From the NCBI RefSeq assembly GCF_018388465.1, contig NZ_CP074404.1, forward strand, positions 1,736,001 to 1,800,000: a stretch of DNA of 64,000 bases, in the 5' to 3' direction. Shown here piece by piece: positions 1-8,634 of the stretch (positions are counted from its first letter, which is position 1; the number at the start of each line of letters is the position of its first letter). The position numbers and the translations under genes are program-made. This stretch comes from Cellulomonas fengjieae. Lineage in GTDB: Bacteria; Actinomycetota; Actinomycetes; Actinomycetales; Cellulomonadaceae. A model generated the notes under the pieces. The model was not told the DNA's origin. It did no database searches and saw only the letters and a list, made by a program, of their open reading frames with translations.

Positions 1-2
1 GG

Positions 3-323
3 CGGCTGCGCGGTGCGATCGCGGGGCACCTGGCGGCCTTCGAGATGACGTCGTCGCTGCCCAACCGCCTCTACGGGGACGGCTTCCGACGTCTGGGCCA
101 CGACGAGGGCACCACGGAGTACTTCGACGAGCACGTCGAGGCCGATGCGGTGCACGAGCAGATCGCCGGCCGGGACCTGGCCGGGCGTCTGGCGGAGCAG
201 GAGCCCGAGCTGGTGGCGGACATCCTCTTCGGTGCCGCCGCCTGCCTGTACCTGGACGACCTGGTCGGGCAGCACATGCTCGGCGCCTGGTCGGCGGGCG
301 AGTCCTCGCTCCGGGCGTCATGA
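3..323 (+). CDS. iron-containing redox enzyme family protein, C-terminal part
   Basis: The reading frame is open from the first bases and stops at 321-323, so the N-terminus lies outside the window. The visible 106 residues are helical and acidic, with the segments FDEHVEADAVHEQ and FGAAACLYLDDLVGQHML. These resemble the C-terminal half of the heme-oxygenase/TenA-like fold of iron-containing redox enzymes, where His and Glu residues bind a di-iron centre. The stop codon overlaps the start of the next gene, which encodes a CDGSH iron-sulfur protein, a pairing often seen for this family. The family call rests on the tail and the neighbour only, so it is moderate. The substrate is unknown. Confidence 0.6.
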   Translation, partial: RLRGAIAGHLAAFEMTSSLPNRLYGDGFRRLGHDEGTTEYFDEHVEADAVHEQIAGRDLAGRLAEQEPELVADILFGAAACLYLDDLVGQHMLGAWSAGESSLRAS

Positions 324-526
324 CCGACCGCGCCGCCCAGCCCGCCACGATCGAGGCCTGCCCCAACGGGCCGCTCCTGGTCCGCGGTGACGTGCAGCTC
401 GTCGACGGGGACGGTACGCCGCTCGAGCGGCGTCGCCGCACGGTGGCACTCTGCCGCTGCGGTGCGTCGGCGATCGCGCCGTTCTGCGACGGCAGCCACA
501 AGGCGATCCGGTTCGTGGCCCCCTGA
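320..526 (+). CDS. CDGSH iron-sulfur domain protein
   Basis: This 68-residue protein carries the CDGSH signature: C-R-C-G-x-S, then P-F-C-D-G-S-H at about residues 46-61. In this family three Cys and one His bind a redox-active, pH-labile 2Fe-2S cluster. The ATG overlaps the upstream stop by four bases (ATGA), so it is probably translated with the di-iron-type enzyme before it and may pass electrons to it; that partnership is inferred from position. No signal peptide or membrane segment is visible, so it should be cytosolic. Its length is normal for bacterial stand-alone CDGSH proteins. Confidence 0.88.
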   Translation: MTDRAAQPATIEACPNGPLLVRGDVQLVDGDGTPLERRRRTVALCRCGASAIAPFCDGSHKAIRFVAP

Positions 527-528
527 CG

Positions 529-1053
529 GTGCTGCGGGCCGGGTGGGTGCCGGGCGACGCCGTCCGCGCGGCGGCCCTCGTCAGCGTGTTCGTGGGTACC
601 TGGCGCTCCGGGTTCGTCGCGACAGCCCTGTTCCTGCTCGTGCTGGGCGGGTCGCTGGTGCCCCGCCTCGTCGGCACGTCTGCGGGGCTCGACGTCGCGT
701 ACTGCGGGACGCTCCTGTTCGCGGCCTGGGCGGCACAGCTCGACTGGTATGTGGCGGTCGGCTGGCTGGACGTGGTGGTCCACGCGGTGGCGACCGGCCT
801 GATCGCCGTCGTGGCGCTGCGGGCGCTGCGTGTGTGGGGCGTCGTGGGTCCGGCGCGCTCGCGCGGCGAGGACGCCGTCCTCGTCGTGGGGACGGGCGCC
901 ACGCTGGCCGCGCTGTGGGAGCTCGGGGAGTGGGCGGGCAACGCGCTGCTGGACCCCCGCATCCAGGTGGGCTACCCGGACACGATGGGTGACCTCGCCG
1001 CCGGCCTGGCGGGAGCCGCTGTGGCCGCCGTCCTCGCGGGCAGACGCGCATGA
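529..1053 (+). CDS. conserved integral membrane protein, about five helices
   Basis: The start is GTG at 529, two bases after the CDGSH stop. The 174-residue product is very hydrophobic, with likely membrane segments at about residues 10-45, 55-70, 78-100, 115-135 and 155-170. Between the last two lies the conserved-looking stretch LWELGEWAGNALLDP followed by DTMGDLAAG. A W-E-x-x-E plus D-T-x-x-D pattern like this is seen in small actinobacterial membrane proteins of unknown function. Its stop overlaps the next start by four bases, so it belongs to the same operon. I do not recognise a function; a role at the cell surface is suggested only by the glycosyltransferase downstream. Confidence 0.75.
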   Translation: MLRAGWVPGDAVRAAALVSVFVGTWRSGFVATALFLLVLGGSLVPRLVGTSAGLDVAYCGTLLFAAWAAQLDWYVAVGWLDVVVHAVATGLIAVVALRALRVWGVVGPARSRGEDAVLVVGTGATLAALWELGEWAGNALLDPRIQVGYPDTMGDLAAGLAGAAVAAVLAGRRA

Positions 1054-1949
1054 CCGGGCCGCTGCCCACGGTGTCCGTGGTGATCCCGGTGCGCGACGAC
1101 GCCGTCGAGCTCGCCCGGTGCCTCGCCTGGCTGGACCGCCAGACGGTCGCGCCGTGGGAGGTCGTCGTGGTCGACAACGCCTCGTCCGACGACACCGCGG
1201 CCGTGGCAGCGGCCTGGGGTGCGCGCGTGGTGCCGGAGCCGAGCGTCGGCATCCCCGCCGCCGCGGCCACCGGCTACGACAGCGCCCGTGGCGAGGTGAT
1301 CGCCCGGCTGGACGCCGACTCCCGGCCGGACCCCCGCTGGGTGGAGCGCATCGCGAGGCGGATGGCGATGGATCCGGACCTCGACGCCGTGACCGGGTCG
1401 GGGCGGTTCGTCGACCTGCCGCGAGCCGTGCAGAAGGTCGCCTCCGGCGCCTACCTCGGTGCCTACTACGTCCTGACGCACCTGGCTCTCGGCCACACCT
1501 CGCTGTGGGGGTCCTCGATGGCCCTGCGCAGGGACTCGTGGCTCGCCGTCCGGTCGCAGGTGCGTCGCCATGATCCCGAGGTGCACGACGACCTCGACCT
1601 GGCGTTCGCCCTCGGGCCGCGTCGACGGATCCGGTTCGACCCGTACTTGCAGGTGGGCGTCTCGGCACGGTCGTTGCGCGGGCACCGCCAGCGGGTCCGG
1701 AGGTTCGCCCGGGCCTGCCGCACGCTGCGCCTCAACTGGCGGACCGCCCCGCCGTGGGCGCGGTGGCAGGCGCGGCTCGGGTCCGGGCCGCGCACGGCGG
1801 CCGCGGACCCCGCCAGCCGGACGACCCCGGCGCAGGAGGCGCCGGGGTCGTCCGGGGTGGGGATCAGGCTGCTGCGCGTCCCAGGCCGCGGAAGGTCCAG
1901 CCGGCGTCCTGCCACCGCGCGACGTCGAGCTTCCCGCGGGCGTCGATGA
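1050..1949 (+). CDS. family 2 glycosyltransferase
   Basis: The N-terminus has the GT-A fold of family 2: VSVVIPVRDD at residues 8-17, VVVVDNASSDD for nucleotide binding near 37-47 and RLDADSRPDP holding the DxD metal site near 86-95. A WGSSM segment and a late D-D-L-D-L follow, typical of inverting enzymes that use nucleotide sugars at the inner membrane face. The start overlaps the stop of the preceding membrane gene. The last 45 or so codons are suspect: the frame runs through a perfect hairpin at 1818-1854 and then 86 bases into the opposing UDP-glucose dehydrogenase gene, giving a low-complexity Arg-rich tail. The functional protein may end near residue 255. Acceptor and sugar are unknown. 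Confidence 0.8.
   Translation: MTGPLPTVSVVIPVRDDAVELARCLAWLDRQTVAPWEVVVVDNASSDDTAAVAAAWGARVVPEPSVGIPAAAATGYDSARGEVIARLDADSRPDPRWVERIARRMAMDPDLDAVTGSGRFVDLPRAVQKVASGAYLGAYYVLTHLALGHTSLWGSSMALRRDSWLAVRSQVRRHDPEVHDDLDLAFALGPRRRIRFDPYLQVGVSARSLRGHRQRVRRFARACRTLRLNWRTAPPWARWQARLGSGPRTAAADPASRTTPAQEAPGSSGVGIRLLRVPGRGRSSRRPATARRRASRGRR
1818..1854. terminator. bidirectional hairpin terminator between convergent genes
   Basis: A perfect 16-base inverted repeat (1818-1833 with 1839-1854) encloses a 5-base loop. It lies at the meeting point of the plus-strand glycosyltransferase and the minus-strand UDP-glucose dehydrogenase. There is no U-tract, as is common for actinobacterial hairpins. It sits inside the annotated 3' end of the glycosyltransferase frame. 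Confidence 0.8.
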
Positions 1950-3261
1950 CCGACGCGTGCCCGGCGAGGGTGGCCAGGTGGACGGGATCCGCGTGCACGA
2001 ACTCGTCCCACTCGGTCAGCACCAGCACCACGTCGGCACCCTCGACCGCCTCGTCGACCCCGGTGGCGTAGCCGAGCGTGGGGAAGCTGGAGCGCGCGGT
2101 GTCGCCCGCCTCGGGGTCGTACACGGTGACCTGGGCGCCGCGCAGGTGCAGGGCCGCCGCGACGTTGAGCGCGGGGGAGTCCCGCACGTCGTCGGTGTGC
2201 GGCTTGAACGCGGCGCCGAGCACCCCGATCCGGCGGTTGAGCACCGATCCGCCGCAGGCCTCGACGGCCAGGTCGATCACCCGGGAGCGCTGGCCCATGT
2301 TGATCTCGTCGACCTGCTGGAGCAGGGCGGAGGCCGGGTACGCGCCGAGCTCGTTCGCGCGGTGCATGAGTGCCCGGATGTCCTTGGGCAGGCACCCGCC
2401 GCCGAAGCCCAGGCCGGCGTCGAGGAACTGCCGGCCGATCCGCACGTCGTGCCCGAGCGCGTCGGCGAGCACCGCGACGTCGGCGCCGGCGGCCTCGCAG
2501 ACTCCTGAGATCGCGTTGATGAACGAGATCTTCGTGGCCAGGAACGCGTTCGCGCTGACCTTGACGAGCTCGGCCGTGGGCAGGTCGCAGACCACCACCG
2601 GAGAGCCCTCGGCGATGGGGCCGGCGTACACCCGTCGCAGCAGCGCCTCGGCCTCACGCGAGGCGCCTCCGAGCACGATCCGGTCCGGGTGGAGCGTGTC
2701 GTCGACCGCCTTGCCCTCGCGCAGGAACTCGGGGTTCCACACCAGCTCGGCCCGCAGGCCGGAGGGCGCCTCCGCGGCCAGCAACGCGCGCAGCCGTGCC
2801 CCGGTCCCCACCGGGACCGTCGACTTGCCGACGACCAGCGCGTCATGGGTCAGGTTCCGCGCGATCGCCGCGGTCGCCGCCTCGACGAAGCGGAGGTCGG
2901 CGGCGTGGCTGGTCTTGGACTGCGGGGTACCCACGCAGACGAAGTGCACGTCCGCCCACGCCACGGCCTCGGCCACGTCGGTGGTGAAACGGAGCCGACC
3001 GGTGGCCAGCTGCTCCGTGAGCAGCTCGGGCAGCCCCGGCTCGTGGAACGGCACCTTGCCGGCGGTGAGCATCTCGACCTTGTGCAGGTCGGTGTCGACG
3101 CCGACCACCTCCATGCCCAGCTGCGCCATGGCGACCGCGTGGGTGGCGCCCAGGTAGCCCGTCCCGAGCACGGCGATGCGCGGTGCGGGCCCGTCCGGGT
3201 CGAACGTCGCGCGCGGGAACAGGTCGGTCACGGTCAGGTCGTCCTGGTGGTCGGTCATCAC
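1864..3261 (-). CDS. ugd: UDP-glucose 6-dehydrogenase
   Basis: This 465-residue enzyme oxidises UDP-glucose to UDP-glucuronate with two NAD+. The Rossmann motif GTGYLG is at about residues 33-38, followed by VDTD. The middle holds NPEFLREG and the catalytic-Cys motif FGGGCLPKD (Cys290); the C-terminal UDP-binding domain has LGAAFKPHTDDVRDSPA. Length and domain order match the family. It starts with two Met codons, and the first overlaps the stop of the upstream GH26 gene by four bases. Together with the upstream hyaluronan-synthase-like glycosyltransferase this indicates precursor supply for a uronic-acid-containing polymer. UDP-glucuronate would also be the substrate of the decarboxylase encoded at 27817. 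Confidence 0.95.
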   Translation of the reverse strand: MMTDHQDDLTVTDLFPRATFDPDGPAPRIAVLGTGYLGATHAVAMAQLGMEVVGVDTDLHKVEMLTAGKVPFHEPGLPELLTEQLATGRLRFTTDVAEAVAWADVHFVCVGTPQSKTSHAADLRFVEAATAAIARNLTHDALVVGKSTVPVGTGARLRALLAAEAPSGLRAELVWNPEFLREGKAVDDTLHPDRIVLGGASREAEALLRRVYAGPIAEGSPVVVCDLPTAELVKVSANAFLATKISFINAISGVCEAAGADVAVLADALGHDVRIGRQFLDAGLGFGGGCLPKDIRALMHRANELGAYPASALLQQVDEINMGQRSRVIDLAVEACGGSVLNRRIGVLGAAFKPHTDDVRDSPALNVAAALHLRGAQVTVYDPEAGDTARSSFPTLGYATGVDEAVEGADVVLVLTEWDEFVHADPVHLATLAGHASVIDARGKLDVARWQDAGWTFRGLGRAAA

Positions 3262-4814
3262 GGCTCCAGTGAGGTGAGGGTGGTGGTGGGGGTGAAGCGG
3301 GCGGACGGCTGGTTGAGGCCTGCCACGAAGGCCGCGAGCGAGTCCTCCCGGGACTCGATCCGCCAGTCGTTGGTGACGCGCTCACCGCCGCTGATGGTGG
3401 TGACGGCGTGGTTGAACCAGGCGAAGCCACGGATGTCGGCGTTCTGCGGCTCGGCGAGGGCCGCGAACAGGTCGGCGACCCAGGCGGGCTTGTTGCCGCC
3501 CGTCTCCGACGCGCCGATCTCGGCCAGGTAGATCGGCTTGCTGGACAGTGCACGCAGCTGGTCCAGCGAACGTCCGTAGGTGTACTCGAACGTGGGTGTC
3601 TGGTCCGCCTTGTACGGGGGCCGGTAGTAGCCCGACAGGCCCACCCAGTCCACGTACTCGTCACCCGGGTAGAGGCTGCTCAGGTAGGTGCCGTCCTGCT
3701 GCCAGGCGGGCATCGTGTTGACGATGTTGGGCGACCAGACCCACAGCACGTACGCGTTGGCGCCCTCGGCCTCGAAGATGTCGTGCACGTGACGCCACAT
3801 CGCGACGAAGTCGCCGGGGTGGTTGCCGTTGTTCGCGGTGCCAGCGAGGTTCTTCTCGGCCCACGGGTACCAGCTCCCGTTCATCTCGTGGTTGAGCCGG
3901 ATGGCCATCGGCAGACCGAGAGCGGCCACGTCACGGGCGTACTGGCGCAGGTAGTCGTCGTACGCGCCGTCGATGATCCGGGGCAGCGAGTAGGCCGGGT
4001 CCTCGGCCTCGTCGTTGCCGGCGAGCATCGGCCGGGACTCCCACGTGAGCATGGGCAGCGTGCCCTTCTCCCACGAGCGGACGACCGCGTCCGGGCGGAA
4101 CGTGCCGTCCCAGCCCTGGAAGTAGCCCGTGACCGTGGGCTGGGCCCCGATCCGGGCCGCGACGGAGTCCGTCTCCGCCCAGCTGAAGGGCGCCTGCGGG
4201 GTGTACAGCCCGAAGAGGCGGTCCTGCGTGGTGATCAGGCTCTCCAGCGCCGGGGCGTAGGGCTTCACCGCGGGGGGCGGAGCGGACGGGGCCTTGGGAG
4301 CGAGCGCGGCCGCGGCACGGGCGCGGGCCCGGGCCGCGTCGGCCTCGGCCTGCTCGGCGCGGGCGGCGGCGGACTGCGCCTTGCCCTTGGCATCGGCCGC
4401 CGCGCGTTCCGCGGCCGCCTTTGCCTTCCCGCGTTCCTCGGCAGCGAGGCGCTCGGCCTCGGCCCGCTGCGCGCCCTCGGCCGCGGCTGCTGCCTTCTGC
4501 CCGGCGGCGGCCGCGCTGCCGCGCTCCGCGGCGGCCTTGCGCTCCGCGGCGGCCTTGGCCTGGGAGCGCTGGAGCGCGTCGACCTCGTCCTGCCGTGCCT
4601 CCAGGGAGTGGCGCAGCGACTCGTTCTCGGCTGCCAGCCGGACCTCGTTCGGGGTGGCCTGGGTGGTTGCGGTGATCTCGGCGGACGGTGACAGCCACAC
4701 GCCGGCGGTGACCGCGACGAGGGACAGCGCGACGGCGGCCGCGCCGAGCCGCTTGCGAGGTGACGGGCGGACGGCGCGGGCCCACCAGCCGTCGGTCCCG
4801 AGGTGCTCAGACAT
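3258..4814 (-). CDS. membrane-anchored GH26 beta-mannanase-like glycoside hydrolase with coiled-coil stalk
   Basis: The 518-residue protein has a short cytosolic N-terminus and one membrane helix at about residues 22-42. A long Ala/Lys/Glu/Arg-rich coiled coil spans about 60-170, and a Pro-rich linker leads to the catalytic domain from about 190 to the end. The GH26 hallmarks are present: RLNHEMNGSW with the acid/base at Glu310, WVWSPN, and YLAEIGASE with the likely nucleophile Glu432. GH26 enzymes cleave beta-1,4-mannans or mixed beta-glucans. The gene lies between a processive polysaccharide synthase and ugd with overlapping ends. It may therefore trim or release the polymer made by that operon at the cell surface, as hydrolases do in cellulose or alginate systems; this role is inferred. 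Confidence 0.85.
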   Translation of the reverse strand: MSEHLGTDGWWARAVRPSPRKRLGAAAVALSLVAVTAGVWLSPSAEITATTQATPNEVRLAAENESLRHSLEARQDEVDALQRSQAKAAAERKAAAERGSAAAAGQKAAAAAEGAQRAEAERLAAEERGKAKAAAERAAADAKGKAQSAAARAEQAEADAARARARAAAALAPKAPSAPPPAVKPYAPALESLITTQDRLFGLYTPQAPFSWAETDSVAARIGAQPTVTGYFQGWDGTFRPDAVVRSWEKGTLPMLTWESRPMLAGNDEAEDPAYSLPRIIDGAYDDYLRQYARDVAALGLPMAIRLNHEMNGSWYPWAEKNLAGTANNGNHPGDFVAMWRHVHDIFEAEGANAYVLWVWSPNIVNTMPAWQQDGTYLSSLYPGDEYVDWVGLSGYYRPPYKADQTPTFEYTYGRSLDQLRALSSKPIYLAEIGASETGGNKPAWVADLFAALAEPQNADIRGFAWFNHAVTTISGGERVTNDWRIESREDSLAAFVAGLNQPSARFTPTTTLTSLEP

Positions 4815-6387
4815 AGACCAGTGCCTCCAGGGAGAACAGGGCGATCGCGATCAGGTAGGGGATCGCGGCCAGCGGGTTGGGTCGGCGGCGACGCCGGGGG
4901 GTGGGTGCGGCGTCCGCCGCACGACGGGTGCGTGCGGGGGCGGACGCCGGTGCGGTACCGGCGAGGACGGTGCCGCTCGACGGTGCCGGGCGCTGCGTCG
5001 GCAGCATCCCGGTGGGGGCACGGTCGACCAGGTCGGCCGGACCGGCGGGCGTGCTCTCGAGCTCGGCGATGAGGTCGCCGTCGCCGCCGCCGGAGTACGC
5101 GCCGGAGCGCGTCCCCCAGCCGCTCGCGTGGGCCATGCGCAGGAACCCGAGCAGCCGGATGGGCATGAGGAAGAGCGTCGAGACGATGATGAACACCGGC
5201 AGCCGCAGGAAGTCGGAGGGCTTCTCGTGCAGGTGCCGGATCTGCCGGATGGCCATCGAGAGCACGGACGAGACGATCATCGTCGCGATGACCCACGCCC
5301 AGCCGTTCAGGCCGGTGTAGGTCTCCAGGATCGCCTGGTAGAGGTTGACGCCCGTGCCCGACACGGCGCGGTAGATCCAGCCCGCGATGGTGCCGAACAG
5401 GAGGAACGGCAGGAGGATGTCGGCCACGAAGAAGACCGCCAGGAGGGGGGCGTGCCCGATCATCCACGGGAGCATCCGCAGGGTGTTGTACTGGCTGCCG
5501 CGCGCCCAGCGCAGCTGCTGCTTGGCCAGCTTCCGCACCTGCAGCGGGGCGTCCGTGTAGACGAGGCTCGTGTACTGGTACACCGACTTGTAGCCGGCCT
5601 TGAGCGTGAGGTTGGTCAGGGTCCGGTCGTCGGAGACCTCGAGGAAGACGCCCATGAACTTCTGGTGCATGAAGTCGTCCATGACCTGCACGAGGATGTG
5701 CCGGCGGAACGCGATGGTGCGGCCGGGCAGGCAGCCCACCTGACCGAGCGCGGACTGTGCGGGCATCGAGTACAGCGCGCGGGTGTTCTCGAGCCAGTCC
5801 GCCCAGCGGGTGATCCACGACCGCTCGGGCTCGAGGATCCGCTGCCGGGTGGTCACGCCGCCGACCGCGGCGTCCGCGAACGGCTTGACGAGCTCCGGCA
5901 GGGTGCCGTCCGTCCAGACCGTGTCGGAGTCGACGAGGACCGTGATCTCGCCGTGCGACAGCTCGGTGCCGATCTTCACGGCGTTGCGCTTGCCCGGGAT
6001 CGGGGTGTGCACCCAGCGGACCAGGGGCGCGAACTCCTCGCTGACCTCCTGCAGTGCGGGGTTGACCGCGCCGTTGATGACCACGATGACCTCGTCGGGT
6101 CGCTGCTCGACGATCCGGGTGAGCACGTCGCGGAACAGGTCCAACGGCTCGTCGACCACCGGGATGACGACGCTCGTGGTGCCGTGGAACTCGCCGGTGT
6201 AGGGCTTGTAGCGCCGCGACAGCAGCACCTTGATGAGCCACAGCACCCAGATGATGGTCGAGAAGAAGGCGAACAGGTAGAACTCCGATTGGCCTTCGAG
6301 CATGTGCCGGAGCTGGAGGACAAAGACGAACATGAGCGGTACCCCGAGTATTCGGTCAAAGGGCTGCTGAAAGCTGAACGGCGTCAT
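4807..6387 (-). CDS. processive family 2 glycosyltransferase, hyaluronan/cellulose-synthase-like
   Basis: The 526-residue membrane protein has an N-terminal hydrophobic segment (about 36-56), a GT-A domain and a C-terminal set of membrane helices (about 308-330, 350-372, 390-415 and the last 25 residues). Catalytic features of processive synthases are clear: VDSD (Asp153, Asp155), the S-D-D-R base motif near 252-255 and QQLRW at 290-294 for product binding. Before the last helix lies a long, disordered Pro/Ala/Arg-rich loop. Such enzymes polymerise and export a glycan such as hyaluronan, cellulose or a mixed polymer. The following GH26 and ugd genes suggest a uronate-containing product. No strong ribosome site precedes the chosen ATG, and an internal ATG at residue 19 is possible. 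Confidence 0.88.
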   Translation of the reverse strand: MTPFSFQQPFDRILGVPLMFVFVLQLRHMLEGQSEFYLFAFFSTIIWVLWLIKVLLSRRYKPYTGEFHGTTSVVIPVVDEPLDLFRDVLTRIVEQRPDEVIVVINGAVNPALQEVSEEFAPLVRWVHTPIPGKRNAVKIGTELSHGEITVLVDSDTVWTDGTLPELVKPFADAAVGGVTTRQRILEPERSWITRWADWLENTRALYSMPAQSALGQVGCLPGRTIAFRRHILVQVMDDFMHQKFMGVFLEVSDDRTLTNLTLKAGYKSVYQYTSLVYTDAPLQVRKLAKQQLRWARGSQYNTLRMLPWMIGHAPLLAVFFVADILLPFLLFGTIAGWIYRAVSGTGVNLYQAILETYTGLNGWAWVIATMIVSSVLSMAIRQIRHLHEKPSDFLRLPVFIIVSTLFLMPIRLLGFLRMAHASGWGTRSGAYSGGGDGDLIAELESTPAGPADLVDRAPTGMLPTQRPAPSSGTVLAGTAPASAPARTRRAADAAPTPRRRRRPNPLAAIPYLIAIALFSLEALVYV

Positions 6388-6736
6388 CGGCGATACAGCG
6401 AGGACGCGTTTTCACGCACCACAATGGGCGCGCTCGAACGCGTCGAAAGGTCACAGGTCTGCCCGGAGGCATGCGTGACGTGCACTTCTGCCCCATCCCA
6501 GGGACAAAAGAACGAGTAACCCCGCAGCGCTCCTCCTTGCTGGAAGTAACTCCGGGGTCTCTCGAAGAATCGAACGTACCAGGCGTTAACGGAGTAATCA
6601 GACGGACGCTTGTCCAGTTGTGACTGCAGTCACCGGGATTGTTGCCGGATCGACCACAAAGGTCCGAATTGCCCCAGGCAAATTTACGGGAATTTTACTT
6701 TCGAGGTCCGGTCGGCCGGCGCGTCGCGGCGGCGCG
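6388..6736. promoter_or_regulatory. 349-base upstream region of the polysaccharide operon
   Basis: This gap lies between the end of the gamma-glutamyltransferase gene and the start of the minus-strand synthase gene. Its middle and right part is noticeably richer in A and T than the surroundings, consistent with promoter and leader DNA. It contains the Crp/GlxR-like palindrome at 6619-6634. I found no coding frame with convincing composition. No riboswitch could be assigned by eye. Confidence 0.55.
6619..6634. promoter_or_regulatory. Crp/GlxR-like operator
   Basis: The sequence TGTGACTGCAGTCACC has the TGTGA-N6-TCACA architecture of Crp-family cAMP regulators, with one mismatch at the last base. 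Its inner 14 bases are a perfect palindrome. It lies 232 bases upstream of the polysaccharide synthase start. A second site of the same form is at 42367. Confidence 0.6.
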
Positions 6737-8515
6737 TCAGCGCCGGTCGACGACGGCTGCGCTGCCGCCCCCGCGCCGCACCGGCTCGGCCACCGCGAGG
6801 AACGAGCCGTCCGGCAGGAGCTCGATCCCCGTCGCGGCGCCGATCTCCGGTGTGTCGACGAACGTGTGGCCGAGCGCCTGCAGATCGGCCCGGGGGAACG
6901 CCGGCTCGGCCTGCACGGCGGCGGTGTTGCGCTGGCTGGCTCGAGGGGCCGCCACGGCCGCGCCCAGCTCCATGCCCAGGTCGAGCCGGTTGACGAGGAT
7001 CTGGAGCACCGTGGTGATGATCGTCGAGCCGCCGGGGGAGCCGACGGCGAGCAGCGGTTTGCCGTCCTGCAGGACGATCGTCGGCGCCATGGAGCTGCGC
7101 GGACGCTTGCCCGGTCCCGGCAGGTTGGGGTCGTTCCCGTTCTGGGTGTCGACGAAGTTGAAGTCGGTCAGCTCGTTGTTGAGCAGGAAGCCACGCCCCG
7201 GAACCACGATGCCGTTGCCGCCGAGCGACTCGATGGTCAGGGTGTAGGCGACGACGTTGCCCCAGCGGTCCGCGGTGGTCAGGTGGGTCGTGGACTGGCC
7301 GTCCGAGCCCTCCGTGCCGACGGTGGCCGCGGCGCCGCAGCCTTCGTACCGGCCGTCCGGGACACCGGGCGGGACCGGCTTGACGAGGGCGGTCGACGGG
7401 TCGATCACGCACGCGCGCTCGGCGGCGAACCCGTCCGAGAGCAGCTGCTCCAGCGGGACGTCGACGACGTCGGGGTCGCCCACGTACCGGTTGCGGTCCG
7501 CGAAGGCCAGCGCGCTCGCCTCGAGGTAGTGGTGCAACGCCTGGGTCGTGCCGAGGGCGGCGAGGTCGGACGTCTCCAGGATGTTGAGCGCCTCGCCGAC
7601 GGTCGAGCCGCCGGAGGACGGCGGTGCCATCCCGTAGACGTCGAGGCCGCGGTACGACACGAGCGTCGGGGCGCGCAGCGGCGCGTGGTACGACGCGAGG
7701 TCGGCGAGCTCCAGCAGCCCGGGCCGCACGACGAGACCGCTGCGCCGGCTGACCGGCGGGTCCTGGACCGTGCGCACGACGTCCCGGGCGAGCCGGCCGG
7801 TATAGAGCTCGGCGACCCCTCGGCGCGCGAGCAGGTCGTACGTCGCGGCGAGGTCCCGGTTGCGGAACACCGACCCCACCGCCGGCGGGGCGCCGCGGCG
7901 CAGGAACAGGTCGGCCGAGGACCGGAAGGCCGAGAACCGCGCGACGTTCGCGGCGATCTGGTCGGCGAACGTCTGGTCGACGACGAACCCGCGGCGTGCC
8001 ACGTCGGTCGCGCCGCGCAGCGCGCTCCGCAGGTCGATCGAGCCCCACTGGTCGAGTGCGGTGGCCCAGGTCGCCGGGGTGCCCGGCACGCCCACCGACA
8101 GCCCGGAGGTCACGGCGTCCGCGAACGGGATCGCCACCCCGTTCTCGACGAACGCGTCCGCCTGCATGGCCTGCGGCGCGGTCTCGCGGCCGTCGATCGT
8201 GTGCACCTGACCGCTCGCCGCGTCGTAGTAGACGAAGAAGCCGCCCCCGCCGATACCCGACGAGAACGGCTCCGTGACGCCCAGCGTCGCCGCGGCAGCG
8301 ACGGCGGCATCGACCGCGTTGCCGCCCCGGCGCAGGACCTCCAGGCCGACGCGCGTGGCGTCCGGGTCGACGGTCGAGACGGCGCCCCCGTACCCGACGG
8401 CCACGGGGACCTTCTCCGGGGCCGGCCGGTGGGCCGAGGCCGGTGTGGCGCTCACGACCAGCGCCAGGCCGGTGAGCAGTGCGACGAGTGCTGCGGGCTG
8501 CCTGGGCGATCGCAT
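6737..8515 (-). CDS. ggt: secreted gamma-glutamyltransferase
   Basis: A 592-residue precursor of the N-terminal nucleophile family that self-cleaves and transfers or hydrolyses gamma-glutamyl groups of glutathione-like compounds. The ATG at 8515 follows a GAGGAG ribosome site and gives a signal peptide (MRSPRQ, hydrophobic stretch, TPASAHR), so the enzyme should be exported. The family landmarks follow: GGGGFFVYYD, the substrate-binding DGRETAP, PPSSGG near the middle, and the cleavage motif STTHLT with the nucleophile Thr409. The open frame extends further upstream but without a better start. It is a single gene with no partner on either side. Actinobacteria that make mycothiol also carry such enzymes, so the natural substrate is uncertain. 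Confidence 0.93.
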   Translation of the reverse strand: MRSPRQPAALVALLTGLALVVSATPASAHRPAPEKVPVAVGYGGAVSTVDPDATRVGLEVLRRGGNAVDAAVAAAATLGVTEPFSSGIGGGGFFVYYDAASGQVHTIDGRETAPQAMQADAFVENGVAIPFADAVTSGLSVGVPGTPATWATALDQWGSIDLRSALRGATDVARRGFVVDQTFADQIAANVARFSAFRSSADLFLRRGAPPAVGSVFRNRDLAATYDLLARRGVAELYTGRLARDVVRTVQDPPVSRRSGLVVRPGLLELADLASYHAPLRAPTLVSYRGLDVYGMAPPSSGGSTVGEALNILETSDLAALGTTQALHHYLEASALAFADRNRYVGDPDVVDVPLEQLLSDGFAAERACVIDPSTALVKPVPPGVPDGRYEGCGAAATVGTEGSDGQSTTHLTTADRWGNVVAYTLTIESLGGNGIVVPGRGFLLNNELTDFNFVDTQNGNDPNLPGPGKRPRSSMAPTIVLQDGKPLLAVGSPGGSTIITTVLQILVNRLDLGMELGAAVAAPRASQRNTAAVQAEPAFPRADLQALGHTFVDTPEIGAATGIELLPDGSFLAVAEPVRRGGGSAAVVDRR

Positions 8516-8634
8516 GGGAACTCCTCGGGCGAGGGAGTGGGCCAGGACCGGTCTACCACTCGCACGGGCGGCTGCCCAGGCCCCGAACGCCGTGCGCACG
8601 GGTCCGCGCAGCGTTCCCGGCAACCCGGCGCGGC

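Noticed and set aside
4294..6519. Very long open frame (over 700 codons) on the plus strand opposite the synthase and GH26 genes
   Set aside because: It is antisense to two clearly coding genes; stop codons are rare in such GC-rich DNA and the translation is low-complexity Arg/Ala/Gly-rich.
6388..6540. Possible cyclic-dinucleotide riboswitch in the leader of the polysaccharide synthase
   Set aside because: The leader is suitably placed but I could not match conserved bases of the c-di-GMP or c-di-AMP riboswitch classes by eye.
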